Positions 10,248-18,605 of a stretch of DNA of 40,902 nucleotides are shown in pieces. The first letter of the stretch is position 1, and each line of letters starts with the position of its first letter. This stretch comes from CAZEYT01 sp964516295 (lineage in GTDB: Bacteria; Verrucomicrobiota; Verrucomicrobiia; Chthoniobacterales; Terrimicrobiaceae). Position numbers and translations under genes: made by a program. The stretch lies in NCBI GenBank assembly GCA_964516295.1, contig CAZEYT010000018.1, positions 1-40,902 of the forward strand, in the 5' to 3' direction. Below the pieces are notes generated by a model that did not search any database, was not told the origin of the DNA, and worked only from the letters and a program-made list of their open reading frames with translations.

Positions 10248-10522
10248 GAATGGGAACCGTCATCGGCCGGGTCACCCTCTCCGTGCGAAACAAGCGCTTC
10301 GTGGGCGAACGCCTTCTTCTCACCCTCCCTTGGACCGCCAAGACCTTCCGAGACGGCGAGGGATTTGCACCCGCCATCGTTGTCTATGATGAACTGGGCG
10401 CAAATCTTGGCCAGCACATCGCAATCAGCGAAGGCCGCGAGGCCGCCTGTCCGTTTCCGAACCCCACACCGGTTGACGCCTACTGCGCCGCGCTGGTGGA
10501 TGAACACTATTACAAATCCTAA
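10244..10522 (+). CDS. BMC-P pentameric vertex protein 3
   Basis: 92-aa EutN/CcmL-family protein: VRMGTVIGRVTLSVRNKRFVGERLL, then YDELGANLGQHIAISEGREAA and a C-terminal extension ending DEHYYKS. I chose GTG 10244 because AGGAG at 10231-10235 is 8 nt upstream and the codon overlaps the preceding stop. The ATG at 10250 is an alternative that would lose two residues. A third distinct vertex protein is typical of the Planctomycetes-Verrucomicrobia locus type. Confidence 0.9.
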   Translation: MRMGTVIGRVTLSVRNKRFVGERLLLTLPWTAKTFRDGEGFAPAIVVYDELGANLGQHIAISEGREAACPFPNPTPVDAYCAALVDEHYYKS

Positions 10523-10525
10523 GCT

Positions 10526-11575
10526 ATGAAATTGTTCGCACAAAAAGACGCCGAAGCGTTTGTCCAGACCGGAGCCCGCGAGTTCCGGTACAACCGAGAG
10601 ATCCGTCTCACTCCCGGAGCCAAGGACGTTTTCAGCGAAGCGGGCATCAAGGTCGTCTTCGATGCCGCGGAGACCCCGACACCGGTGGCTCCGACGTCCG
10701 CCCCGGCACCTGCGGGAAGCGATGACCAGCTTTTCCGTTCTCCGGAAGCCGAATGTCTCAAAAAAGAAATCTGTGAGATCGGCCGCCGGATCTGGATGCG
10801 GGAATACTGCGACGGCAATGGGGGAAACATTTCCGCCCGGCTTTCCGCCGACCGCTTTCTCATCACGCCCACCGGTGTCAGCAAGGGCTTCATGACACCC
10901 GAAATGATCTGCATGGTTGATCTGGCCGGAAAGCAGATCGCCGGCAAATGGAAGCGTTCCAGTGAGTTCACGACCCACGCAGCCATTTATTCCACCACGC
11001 CGGAAGCCGCCTCGGTTTGCCATGCCCACCCGGTCCATGCCGGTGCCTTTGCCATCAAGGAGCTTCAGCCGCCACCGCGTCTGATTCCCGAGCTCGAGGT
11101 CTTCGTCGGCCAGGTCGCTGTCGCGGGTTATCAGACGCCGGGTTCGCCGGAGATGGCGGAGAGCATCAAGCCCCTCGCGCCGAAACATCAGTCGATCATC
11201 ATGGGCTGCCACGGTGTGATTTGCTGGGGCAAGTCCGTCGAGGATGCCTATTTCAAAATGGAAATCACCGATGCGTATTGCCGCACGGTCATCCTCGCCC
11301 AGGCCCTCCCGGGCGCTGCGTCGATTCCCTGCGAGAAGATGGACGACCTGCTCGCCATCAAGAAGAGCATGGGACTCCCGGACAATCGCTACGAACTGAA
11401 AAACGCCGAGCTCTGCGAGGTCGATCCCTGGGAACAAATGTGCGGCCAGCGCGGCTGTTCGACTCCGGTCACCCCTTTCAGCCCGATGACCCATTCCGCT
11501 CCAACCAGCCCGGCGGACATGGAAGCACTCGTTCAGAAGCTAACGGACGAGATCATCGCGAACCTCTACAAATAA
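10526..11575 (+). CDS. Class II aldolase (fuculose/rhamnulose-1-phosphate type) with encapsulation tail
   Basis: Zinc-dependent aldolase expected to split L-fuculose-1-P or L-rhamnulose-1-P into DHAP and lactaldehyde. The 349-aa product is longer than the ~215-aa free-standing FucA. The catalytic core (about 73-290) shows GNGGNISAR, Glu147 in SSEFTTH, zinc His pair CHAHPVHA (H166, H168) and third ligand MGCHG (H229). The N-terminal ~50 residues (LTPGAKDVFSEAGIKVVFD) resemble an EutQ/PduK-like leader module. A Pro/Thr-rich linker leads to a C-terminal amphipathic helix (DMEALVQKLTDEIIANLYK), a probable encapsulation peptide. It starts 3 nt after BMC-P 3. Confidence 0.92.
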   Translation: MKLFAQKDAEAFVQTGAREFRYNREIRLTPGAKDVFSEAGIKVVFDAAETPTPVAPTSAPAPAGSDDQLFRSPEAECLKKEICEIGRRIWMREYCDGNGGNISARLSADRFLITPTGVSKGFMTPEMICMVDLAGKQIAGKWKRSSEFTTHAAIYSTTPEAASVCHAHPVHAGAFAIKELQPPPRLIPELEVFVGQVAVAGYQTPGSPEMAESIKPLAPKHQSIIMGCHGVICWGKSVEDAYFKMEITDAYCRTVILAQALPGAASIPCEKMDDLLAIKKSMGLPDNRYELKNAELCEVDPWEQMCGQRGCSTPVTPFSPMTHSAPTSPADMEALVQKLTDEIIANLYK

Positions 11576-11588
11576 CGGAATCTATCTT

Positions 11589-12512
11589 ATGAAAGTAGCC
11601 ATCATCGGCGGCGGCGGACGTGTCGGATCCTGCGCGGCGTTTGCTTTGCAATGCTCGGGAATTGTTCGTGAAGTTATCCTGCTCGACGCCAATCAGGCCA
11701 CGGCCGAAGGCGAGGCGCTCGACCTCCTCCATGGGGCCGCCTATTGCGCGGACCAGAAGATTTCTGCCGGAACGTATGCGGATTGCGCCGATGCGGACAT
11801 CCTCTGCATCACCGCCGGTCTCCGCCGCAAACCGGATGAGTCCCGCCTCGATCTCATCAACCGCAACGTCACGCTTTTTCTCGGAGTCCTCGACCAGCTC
11901 AAATCCGCGGGCCTGAAAAAAGACGCCATCGTTTTCGTTGTTTCGAATCCGGTCGATATCCTCACCCAGCTCGCCGTCGAAAGAACCGGCCTCCCCCAAA
12001 CGCAGGTCCTTGGCTTGGGAACTGTCCTCGACACGTCGCGCTTCTGTTCCCTGATCTCGAATGCGCTCGCACTCCCGCCCACGCAGGTGCGCGCGATGAT
12101 CCTCGGAGAACACGGCGACACGATGGTGCCGATCTGGTCCTCGGCGACGGTGGACGGCTTCCCGCTCGGGAAGTTCCCGGGCGTCACCCCGGCCTTCCAG
12201 ACGCAAATCTTTGAGCGCACACAGAAGAGCGGCGCGGAAGTCATCTCCCGCAAGGGCGGGGCGGGCTATGCGGTGGGCGTGGCCATCCGCGAAGTCATCG
12301 ACAGCATCGCGCTCGACCGCCGTCGGATCCTTCCGGTCTCCAGCTTGGTGAGCGGAATCTACGGGATCCGCGACGTGTGCATCAGCGTTCCGACGGTCGT
12401 CGGCCGCGGGGGTGTGCTCGGTCACGTTGAAGTGGAACTCTGGCCGAAGGAGCTGCAGGGCCTCCAATCCTCGGCCAAGGCCCTCAAGGACACCCGCACG
12501 AAAATCAAGTAG
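11589..12512 (+). CDS. Lactate/malate dehydrogenase family protein of the microcompartment operon
   Basis: 307-aa NAD-dependent 2-hydroxyacid dehydrogenase; last gene of the operon, 13 nt after the aldolase. The N terminus has the Rossmann motif IIGGGGRVGS. The catalytic pair is visible as LDTSRF (Asp148, Arg151) and LGEHGDT (His175). The substrate-specificity loop reads GLRRKPDESR, with Arg80 where malate dehydrogenases have Arg and lactate dehydrogenases have Gln, so sequence alone favours a dicarboxylate substrate. Its likely job is NADH reoxidation for the aldehyde dehydrogenase, but its true substrate is open. Confidence 0.88.
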   Translation: MKVAIIGGGGRVGSCAAFALQCSGIVREVILLDANQATAEGEALDLLHGAAYCADQKISAGTYADCADADILCITAGLRRKPDESRLDLINRNVTLFLGVLDQLKSAGLKKDAIVFVVSNPVDILTQLAVERTGLPQTQVLGLGTVLDTSRFCSLISNALALPPTQVRAMILGEHGDTMVPIWSSATVDGFPLGKFPGVTPAFQTQIFERTQKSGAEVISRKGGAGYAVGVAIREVIDSIALDRRRILPVSSLVSGIYGIRDVCISVPTVVGRGGVLGHVEVELWPKELQGLQSSAKALKDTRTKIK

Positions 12513-12514
12513 TC

Positions 12515-13939
12515 CTACCTCGCGCGTTCGAACACCTCCGGCTCGAACGAAATCCGAACCAGTTCGCGGCCTTCCTGCACCGAGCCAAGGTCGCCGGCAG
12601 CCACCATTTGCACAAGGACGTTGCCGATCGACGTGGCCTCCACCGGTCCGGCCGCCACGGTCAATCCGCAGGCATCGGCCGTCATTTGATTGAGCAGGCG
12701 ATTCTGCGATCCCCCACCCACCACATGGAGAACTTCCGGCGCGGAGCCGGTCAGCGAAAGAAGGCGCTCGATCACGATCTGATACTTCCGCGCGAGACTT
12801 TGCAGGATGGCTTTCGTGAATTCCCCGGGTGTTTCCGGAATCCGCCCGCCGTTCTTTGAAACCGCTTGGCGAATCGCCTCGGGCATGTCGGCGGGACGCT
12901 CGAAGTCGGGGGCGTCCGGATCGATCCATGCGTCGATTTCCACCGCCCGGGCCGCCTCGACAAGCTCGCCATATCCCAACGCCAGGCCGTCGCGTTTCCA
13001 ACGTTTCTGGCACTCCTGGAGAAGCCACATGCCGGTGATGTTTTTGAGCAGACGGGTGGTCCCGCCGACGCCGTGTTCATTCGAAAATCCCGCCTCCATC
13101 GCGTCCTCCGAAACAAACGGCCGCAGAAGCTCGGTGCCCACAAGCGACCACGTCCCGGAGCTCAAAAACAATGGCTGCTTTTCAACGGAAGGAAGCGCGA
13201 CGACGGCGGAGGCCGTATCATGCGCGGCCACGGCCACGACGCGGAGATCGCCGCAGGCGATGACGCTCTGAAGCTCGGGCAAAAGTCCACCGATCGTTGT
13301 CCCAGGTTCAACCACTGGATGGAGAAGATGCTGGGGAACGCCACAGGCACCGGCCAAGTCAAGATCCCACTCCGGAGACCCGGCGCGAAGCATTTCCGAT
13401 GTGCTTGCAATGGTCCGCTCGTTGACCTGAACGCCCGTCAGCCAAAAGGCGATCAGGTCCGGGATAAACAGCACGCGCGACGCGTTCTTCAGGAGATCCG
13501 GGTAGGTCGTCGCTTCCGTCGAGAGTTGATAGAGCGTATTGTAAAACGCCGGTTTGATTCCCGTCCGGGCAAAGCGCTCGGCCTGCGGCAGGCGCGTTTC
13601 GACGCGTTCCATGGCTCCATCGGTGCGCGGGTCACGATACATCCATGGCAGACCAAGCAACCGCCCGTTTCGATCGACCAAGCCGTAATCGACTCCCCAC
13701 GAATCGACGCCCAGCGAGACGATTCCGCTCCCGTACCGGCGGGATGCCTCCCCCAGTCCGGTCAGGATTTCGGAAAAAATCTGCTCAATGTTCCAATGCC
13801 AGCCGGTGGGAAGTCTGATCCCCGCACTGGCGAATCGGTGAACCTCCTCCAGGGCAAGGCGGGCTCCATCATAAGTGACAGCCAGAACGCGGCCGCTGCC
13901 GGCGCCAAGATCAACGGCGAGATAGGTTTTTTTGCTCAT
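12515..13939 (-). CDS. rhaB: Rhamnulokinase (FGGY carbohydrate kinase)
   Basis: Phosphorylates L-rhamnulose (possibly L-fuculose) to the 1-phosphate, the substrate of the aldolase opposite. The 474-aa product shows YLAVDLGAGSGRV (phosphate-1 motif), GVDSWGVDYGLVD, AAHDTASAVVALP, LSSGTWSLVGTE and VVGGGSQNRLLNQMTADA with a conserved C terminus. The ATG at 13939 gives MSKKTYLAVD; an upstream in-frame ATG adds only a non-conserved stretch. It converges on the dehydrogenase gene with 2 nt between the stop codons and no terminator between, so read-through transcripts would be antisense. Confidence 0.93.
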   Translation of the reverse strand: MSKKTYLAVDLGAGSGRVLAVTYDGARLALEEVHRFASAGIRLPTGWHWNIEQIFSEILTGLGEASRRYGSGIVSLGVDSWGVDYGLVDRNGRLLGLPWMYRDPRTDGAMERVETRLPQAERFARTGIKPAFYNTLYQLSTEATTYPDLLKNASRVLFIPDLIAFWLTGVQVNERTIASTSEMLRAGSPEWDLDLAGACGVPQHLLHPVVEPGTTIGGLLPELQSVIACGDLRVVAVAAHDTASAVVALPSVEKQPLFLSSGTWSLVGTELLRPFVSEDAMEAGFSNEHGVGGTTRLLKNITGMWLLQECQKRWKRDGLALGYGELVEAARAVEIDAWIDPDAPDFERPADMPEAIRQAVSKNGGRIPETPGEFTKAILQSLARKYQIVIERLLSLTGSAPEVLHVVGGGSQNRLLNQMTADACGLTVAAGPVEATSIGNVLVQMVAAGDLGSVQEGRELVRISFEPEVFERAR

Positions 13940-14070
13940 CGGTTGGGAGAAAAGCGAGACAGGCGAAATCATGCAGGAACCGGCATTCAGGACAACAAGA
14001 AACCGGCCGCCATGTCCGATTTCTCGACATTTTCCGCGCCTTCATCCATGGGCTTTGTCGTCGCGTTGTG

Positions 14071-15689
14071 ATGGGCTCCGAACATGTCCACGACCAATCC
14101 CCCCACCCGCTCCGTGTCCGTCAGGTTCACCTCGACTTTCACACCAGCGGGCACGTTCTCAACGTCGGCGCGAAGTTTGACAAAGCACAGTTCCAGTAAG
14201 CGTTCGAGATCGCTCACATCGATTCGATCACGATCTTCTCAAAGTGCCATCATGGCTGGAGCTATCACCCGACGCGTGTGGGAAAAATCCACCCGCACCT
14301 GAACCGTGACCTGCTCGGCAAACAAATCGAAGCCTGTCCTGAAATCGGTATTCAGTGTCCGATCTACTTCTCCAATTCGCATTTCGAGCTGGCGAGTCTT
14401 CCCACCGGCGGTTGGGGCTACGATCACTTCCCGTTCTCCGCACGCTATGCGATCACCCAGCCGCGCGACTTTTTGGGCATGACGGGAGAATTTCACAGCA
14501 CGTGGGGAGAATTTGGCGGGTTCAAACGTCCCGCCGCTCTTCGCTACGAGTGCGCCGCAATGATTGCCCAAGGTGCCAAGTGCTCCATCGGCGATCAGCT
14601 CCATCCCAGCGGTGAAATGAATCCCGATACGTATGCCTTGATCGGAGAGGCCTATCGCGAAGTCGAATCGTGCGAACCTTGGGCACGCGAGGTCACCCAC
14701 GCGGCGCGGATCGCCATCATCAGTTCGGATCACCCGCAAGATCAGGCTCGCGGCCACGGAGCCAGCAATCCCGCAGACGAAGGCGTCGCCCGCATGCTCT
14801 TGGAACTCTACCTCCCGTTCGTCGTGCTCGATGAAGCGGCCGATGGGGTGGATTTCGACGTCGTGATTCTCGCCGACGGCTTCGTCCTAACAGCGGAGTC
14901 ACTCGCCAAAGCCCGGGCCTTCCTGAAAAATGGCGGTCGCATCCTCGGCGCAGGTTCCGCTTTTCTCACCCCGGACAAATCGGCTTTTGCCCTCGATCCC
15001 GAAGCCCGCCTGCTCGGACGCTCCCCCTTCAACCCCGATTATTTGCTGGCAACCAACGAAACGCCGGACGTCCCGGTGCGTTCCCCGATCCTCATTGAAG
15101 ACGGAGCGTGGGAAATCGAACCCACCACGGCCACAGTCTTCCAGAACGCCGCGTGCCATATTTCAACCGGACGTGGGAGCACTTTTGTTCGCACCAACAC
15201 ACGCCCGATGCACCCGAACCGGCCACCCCCGCCGCGGTCTTCGGGAATGGTATGGTTTACTTTGCCCATGACCTCTTCACGCAATATCGCAAGCGCGGTC
15301 AGCCCCTTTACCGCGACTTCTTCCGCGACGCACTCCACAAACTGATGCCCGACGGCCTGCCGGTGGAATCGAATCTGCCGACCGTCGCCCGCTTCAACCT
15401 TCTCGATCAACCCGGCCACCACCGTTGGATCGCGCACCTCCTCTACGCCCCGATTTCTCTCCGGGCCCAGATGGTTCTCTGGGGCCAAAAGCAACCAACC
15501 GAGATCATCGAAGAACTCCTGCCGCTCCACCGCAGCCGAATCACCCTGCGCCTGCCCACCCCAGTGAAAAGCGTGGCGCTTGCGCCCTCCGGCGAAGTGT
15601 TGCCCTTCTGCCAAGACGGAAATGTGGTGACGTTCGAGGTCGCAGAATTCACCGGACACCAAATGGTCGTTCTAAACCGGGCGGATTGA
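14071..15689 (+). pseudogene. Decayed glycoside hydrolase (beta-galactosidase-trimerisation / HHGH6-like)
   Basis: Remnant of a large family of putative alpha-amylase-fold hydrolases with a beta-galactosidase trimerisation domain. The N terminus reads VRQVHLDFHTSGHVL then AKFDKAQFQ, is cut by TAA at 14197-14199, and resumes in the same frame as HIDSITIFSKCHHGWSYHPT. At about 14364 GIQCPIYF runs directly into SNSHFELASLPTGGWGY. In intact relatives, as I recall them, some 150 residues including the barrel's catalytic part separate these two motifs. Around 15148 a one-base loss shifts frame; the C-terminal part resumes as VPYFNRTWEHFCSHQHTP and ends at 15689. Three independent lesions make a functional product very unlikely. 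It may once have released sugars for the adjacent pathway. Confidence 0.85.
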
Positions 15690-15790
15690 AAGCAGTCCCG
15701 TCCTGTCCAAGTTGCTGCTCGGAGTTCGAACACGATCTCCGCTCTGCGATCAGCAGAAGTGCGGACGCGGACAATCGGTGGGAATGCCTC

Positions 15791-16738
15791 TCATCCGCGA
15801 TTCAAGCTTGATTGGATTTTGGTACGATCCAAGCCGACTCCAATTAGGACCGCGCAGGGCGAGACCGCTGGTTTCGCATTCAGTTCGAAGATCTGAATCC
15901 TTCGGGAAAAATCCGGCAGCATTTGAAACTGGAACCATGCCTCCGGTTCCTCGGTGAGGCGGACAATCCCCTTGGCCCGGAGCACGTCGGGCCCCAGTCC
16001 TTCCAGCCATTCCGCCAGAACTTCGCCGTCGATGGGATCGGGCAGCGCGATATCCAATCCCACGAACGCGTGCGCGAGCTCATGCTGGTCGGTCGCATGA
16101 TGATGGTGCGCTGATTCACTCCGTTGCAAAGCGGATCCGTGTTTCGTTTTCCGGACGATGGCCACCAACTCGTCGGCAAACGCGGCACTTTGGATCTCGA
16201 TCGCCTTGGCGTTGATCCGTCGAAGATCCGCGCAAACGTCTTTAATCCGTTTTTTCGTCTCCGAGTCTTCCCGGGTGAAGAGCAAATGGCTCGCCGTCTC
16301 GACTTGAAGCCGCTCGAGGTCGTTGTGACCCTTGCGGTTCTGCCAGCGGCGAAGATCGATCACCGTTACCTGCATCATCGGATCGAACTTTTCGCGCAGC
16401 GGGGGATTGACCAGCAGATGCTCGATCAAAGAAGCCGGGGCGCTTGTGCCGTTCGCTTCGACAAGGACGACTCCGTGATCGGAAACCAGGATATCCAAGA
16501 GGGCTTCCATCAACTCATGGATCGAGTCGCAGCAGATACAGCTCCCGGTGATTGGTAGCACTTCGCGTCCTTCTTGGGCGAGCGACGACGCGTCGATCTT
16601 CGCATTGGCGTAGTCGTTGATAATGACCGAGGGGACGAGTCCCCGCGACTCCAGCAGCGGAAGGATGTCCCGGAGAAATGTTGTTTTTCCCGCTCCGAGA
16701 AATCCCGCAACAAGCACAAGCGGCAGGCGCTTCGTCAT
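15791..16738 (-). CDS. COG0523 (CobW/G3E) GTPase 2, putative zinc metallochaperone
   Basis: 315-aa G3E-family GTPase. Walker A is AGFLGAGKTT (11-20). The metal-binding CxCC motif is GSCICC (67-70), and DANGT-type switch residues follow as VEANGTSAP. The usual NKxD guanine motif appears only as TRED (in LLFTREDSE), an atypical variant. A His-rich stretch (SAHHHHATDQHELAH) near residue 215 could bind metal. Its ATG overlaps the hisI stop (ATGA), so it ends the long zinc operon. Known family members deliver Zn, Co or Ni to client enzymes; zinc is inferred from context. The 101 nt downstream to 15690 hold nothing recognisable. Confidence 0.85.
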   Translation of the reverse strand: MTKRLPLVLVAGFLGAGKTTFLRDILPLLESRGLVPSVIINDYANAKIDASSLAQEGREVLPITGSCICCDSIHELMEALLDILVSDHGVVLVEANGTSAPASLIEHLLVNPPLREKFDPMMQVTVIDLRRWQNRKGHNDLERLQVETASHLLFTREDSETKKRIKDVCADLRRINAKAIEIQSAAFADELVAIVRKTKHGSALQRSESAHHHHATDQHELAHAFVGLDIALPDPIDGEVLAEWLEGLGPDVLRAKGIVRLTEEPEAWFQFQMLPDFSRRIQIFELNAKPAVSPCAVLIGVGLDRTKIQSSLNRG

Positions 16739-17205
16739 AGCTGGGTCGGATTCGGAGCGTCCCCATAAACTTCTTTGGGATCAAAGGTCTTGCCATTTTC
16801 ACAGATCTCCAGAGGCCGGCCGGCGCGATCCCCAAAGGGAACAGTTCGATAAAAACAACTCCGATAGCCGACATGGCAACTGGCCCCGGATCCAAGAACC
16901 TCGACGCGCAGCCAAATGCAATCTTGGTCGTCATCAACACGGATCTCACGAGCCCGCTGGACAAGCCCGCTCGTTGCCCCTTTCCGCCAGAGGCAGGCCC
17001 GGCTTCTGCTCCAATAATGGGCCTCTCCCGTTTGGATGGTGAGTCGGAGCGCTTCCGAGTTTATGTAAGCATGCATGAGCAACTCGCCCGTCGCAAAATC
17101 GGTTGTGACGACAGGGATCATCCCGGTGCGGTCAAACTTCGGTGCCAACTCGAGCCCTTCCTCGACCTGCTCGATGGTTTTTCTTTCGTGAAAAATATGG
17201 TTCAT
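16735..17205 (-). CDS. hisI: Phosphoribosyl-AMP cyclohydrolase paralogue (HisI-like)
   Basis: 156-aa PRA-CH protein, step three of histidine synthesis. It has YWSRSRACLWRKGATSG, VDDDQDCIWL and the SCHVGYRSCFYR zinc motif (Cys110, Cys117). In canonical HisI the first zinc-ligand Cys sits in a D-C-D motif; here that position is Asp92 with a Cys four residues later (Cys96), so metal binding may differ. The start at 17205 (MNHIFHERKT) is set by an ATGA overlap with the upstream gene, and the stop overlaps the next ATG likewise. Location between zinc genes rather than in a his operon fits the known habit of COG0523 clusters to carry paralogues of zinc enzymes. Confidence 0.85.
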   Translation of the reverse strand: MNHIFHERKTIEQVEEGLELAPKFDRTGMIPVVTTDFATGELLMHAYINSEALRLTIQTGEAHYWSRSRACLWRKGATSGLVQRAREIRVDDDQDCIWLRVEVLGSGASCHVGYRSCFYRTVPFGDRAGRPLEICENGKTFDPKEVYGDAPNPTQL

Positions 17206-18605
17206 AGCAAAGCTTTTCGTATCTCTTCGATTATGTCGCACCACCCGCTCCCCGGCCCTCGGCGAAACAAGCGGGCGGAGGGATACCATGCGGTCTCGGT
17301 GCCAGAGAGGCCCCAACGCCAATCGGGGTTTACCCCGAGCATGATCCACGTCTCGATGCCATAGGACGCGGCAAGGTGGCCCAGTGCCGTATCGACCGAG
17401 ATGACCAGGTCGACATCATCAAGAGCCGAAACGGTGTCCGAAAACGTGCGGAATGTCTGTCCACGCAGACAAACGTCATCGCGGAGATGTTCCTCCCGAC
17501 CAAGACGCCGTTGGAAACATTCCCATTTGGCGGGAACATCCCAGAGAAGGGCAAAATCCCGCATCGGTACTGTCCGCGCGGCATCATTGGGGTGAGAGGG
17601 ATTTCCAGAACACGCAAAGGCTATTCTTTTCGGTCGTCCAACGTCCGACTTCCCGGTGAACATCGACCGGGGCGGAATCGGCGACAAAGGAGCCAGCCGG
17701 GCGGGCAAACTCAGCAGCGGCACATGGAAGGTCGTCCGAGGGACTTCTGTTTGCGAACTGACGATCTCAATTTCCGGAAACCACGCCCGCAGCAAGGAAC
17801 AGAGTTCCGGCGGACAACGGAAGACCACCCGTTCGGCCGCCCGGGCCAGAACCGGAAGATAGCGCGCGAACTGAATCGTGTCGCCGAATCCCTGCTCATT
17901 CCATACAAGAATCGATTGCCGGTCCAGGGATTGTCCTTCCCAAAACCGGGAGCCGTTCCGGGGAAAGAGATCCTCTGGAAGAAATGCAAGTCGCGCTTCA
18001 AAGAGCGGCCACGCTTCTTCATACCGACCGAAGAGCAAAAGGTTCTGCGCGTGATTGAAGGCTAGCCCCGGAGAGTCCGGCTCCGATTCCAAGGCCGCGC
18101 TGGAGAGCCTTAACGCAACGGCATGTTCTCCAACCGCCGCGTGAAGACAGGACGACTGGTTCAGATAATCAGCGTCGCCGGGCACCCGGAGCAAGGCCCG
18201 GTCAATCTCCCTCCGTGCTTCATCGAACGCTCCTTCGGACTCGTAAAGCAGCGAGAGATAATAGGCGGCGTCCGGGTTCCTCTCCGGGTCAGCTTCGAGG
18301 AAATGAGACTTCGCGGCTGCGACATGTCCAAGACTTCGCTCGCAAAGTCCGGCGACAAAACGGACTTCGGGTGAACGAGGCGCGCGCTCCACGGCCAGAA
18401 TCATGAGTCCGGCTCTCAACCACGGCTTGTCAATGGAAAGAGCCAATCGCGCCAGCTGACAACGCTCATCGACAGGAATCGTCGCATCTTCCGCGAGGGC
18501 AATCAGGTGGGACTCCACTTCCAAAAGACGGCCTTGGTTAACCAAGCTTGCCATGTCCCGGACAACGTCAACGCTTTGAGTTCGGGGCGAAAGTGAACTT
18601 CTCAT
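17202..18605 (-). CDS. TPR protein with GT9-like glycosyltransferase domain
   Basis: 467-aa protein. Residues about 20-190 are TPR-like helical repeats (for example RSPEVRFVAGLCERSLGHVAAAKSHFLEA). The second half carries a heptosyltransferase-like fold: VWNEQGFGDTIQFARYL, IAFACSGNPSHPNDAARTVPM and VDLVISVDTALGHLAASYG. Such fusions are usually linked to protein or surface glycosylation. Start ATG 18605 overlaps the stop of the preceding gene and its stop overlaps hisI, both as ATGA, so it is translationally embedded in the zinc operon although nothing in it suggests a zinc role. Substrate unknown. Confidence 0.8.
   Translation of the reverse strand: MRSSLSPRTQSVDVVRDMASLVNQGRLLEVESHLIALAEDATIPVDERCQLARLALSIDKPWLRAGLMILAVERAPRSPEVRFVAGLCERSLGHVAAAKSHFLEADPERNPDAAYYLSLLYESEGAFDEARREIDRALLRVPGDADYLNQSSCLHAAVGEHAVALRLSSAALESEPDSPGLAFNHAQNLLLFGRYEEAWPLFEARLAFLPEDLFPRNGSRFWEGQSLDRQSILVWNEQGFGDTIQFARYLPVLARAAERVVFRCPPELCSLLRAWFPEIEIVSSQTEVPRTTFHVPLLSLPARLAPLSPIPPRSMFTGKSDVGRPKRIAFACSGNPSHPNDAARTVPMRDFALLWDVPAKWECFQRRLGREEHLRDDVCLRGQTFRTFSDTVSALDDVDLVISVDTALGHLAASYGIETWIMLGVNPDWRWGLSGTETAWYPSARLFRRGPGSGWCDIIEEIRKALL

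Noticed and set aside
12866..14071. Long plus-strand open frame opposite rhaB
   Set aside because: No family features; rhaB on the other strand has all FGGY motifs over the same bases.
13987..14217. 76-codon minus-strand frame upstream of rhaB
   Set aside because: It is antisense to the N terminus of the glycoside hydrolase remnant, which shows clear family motifs on the plus strand.
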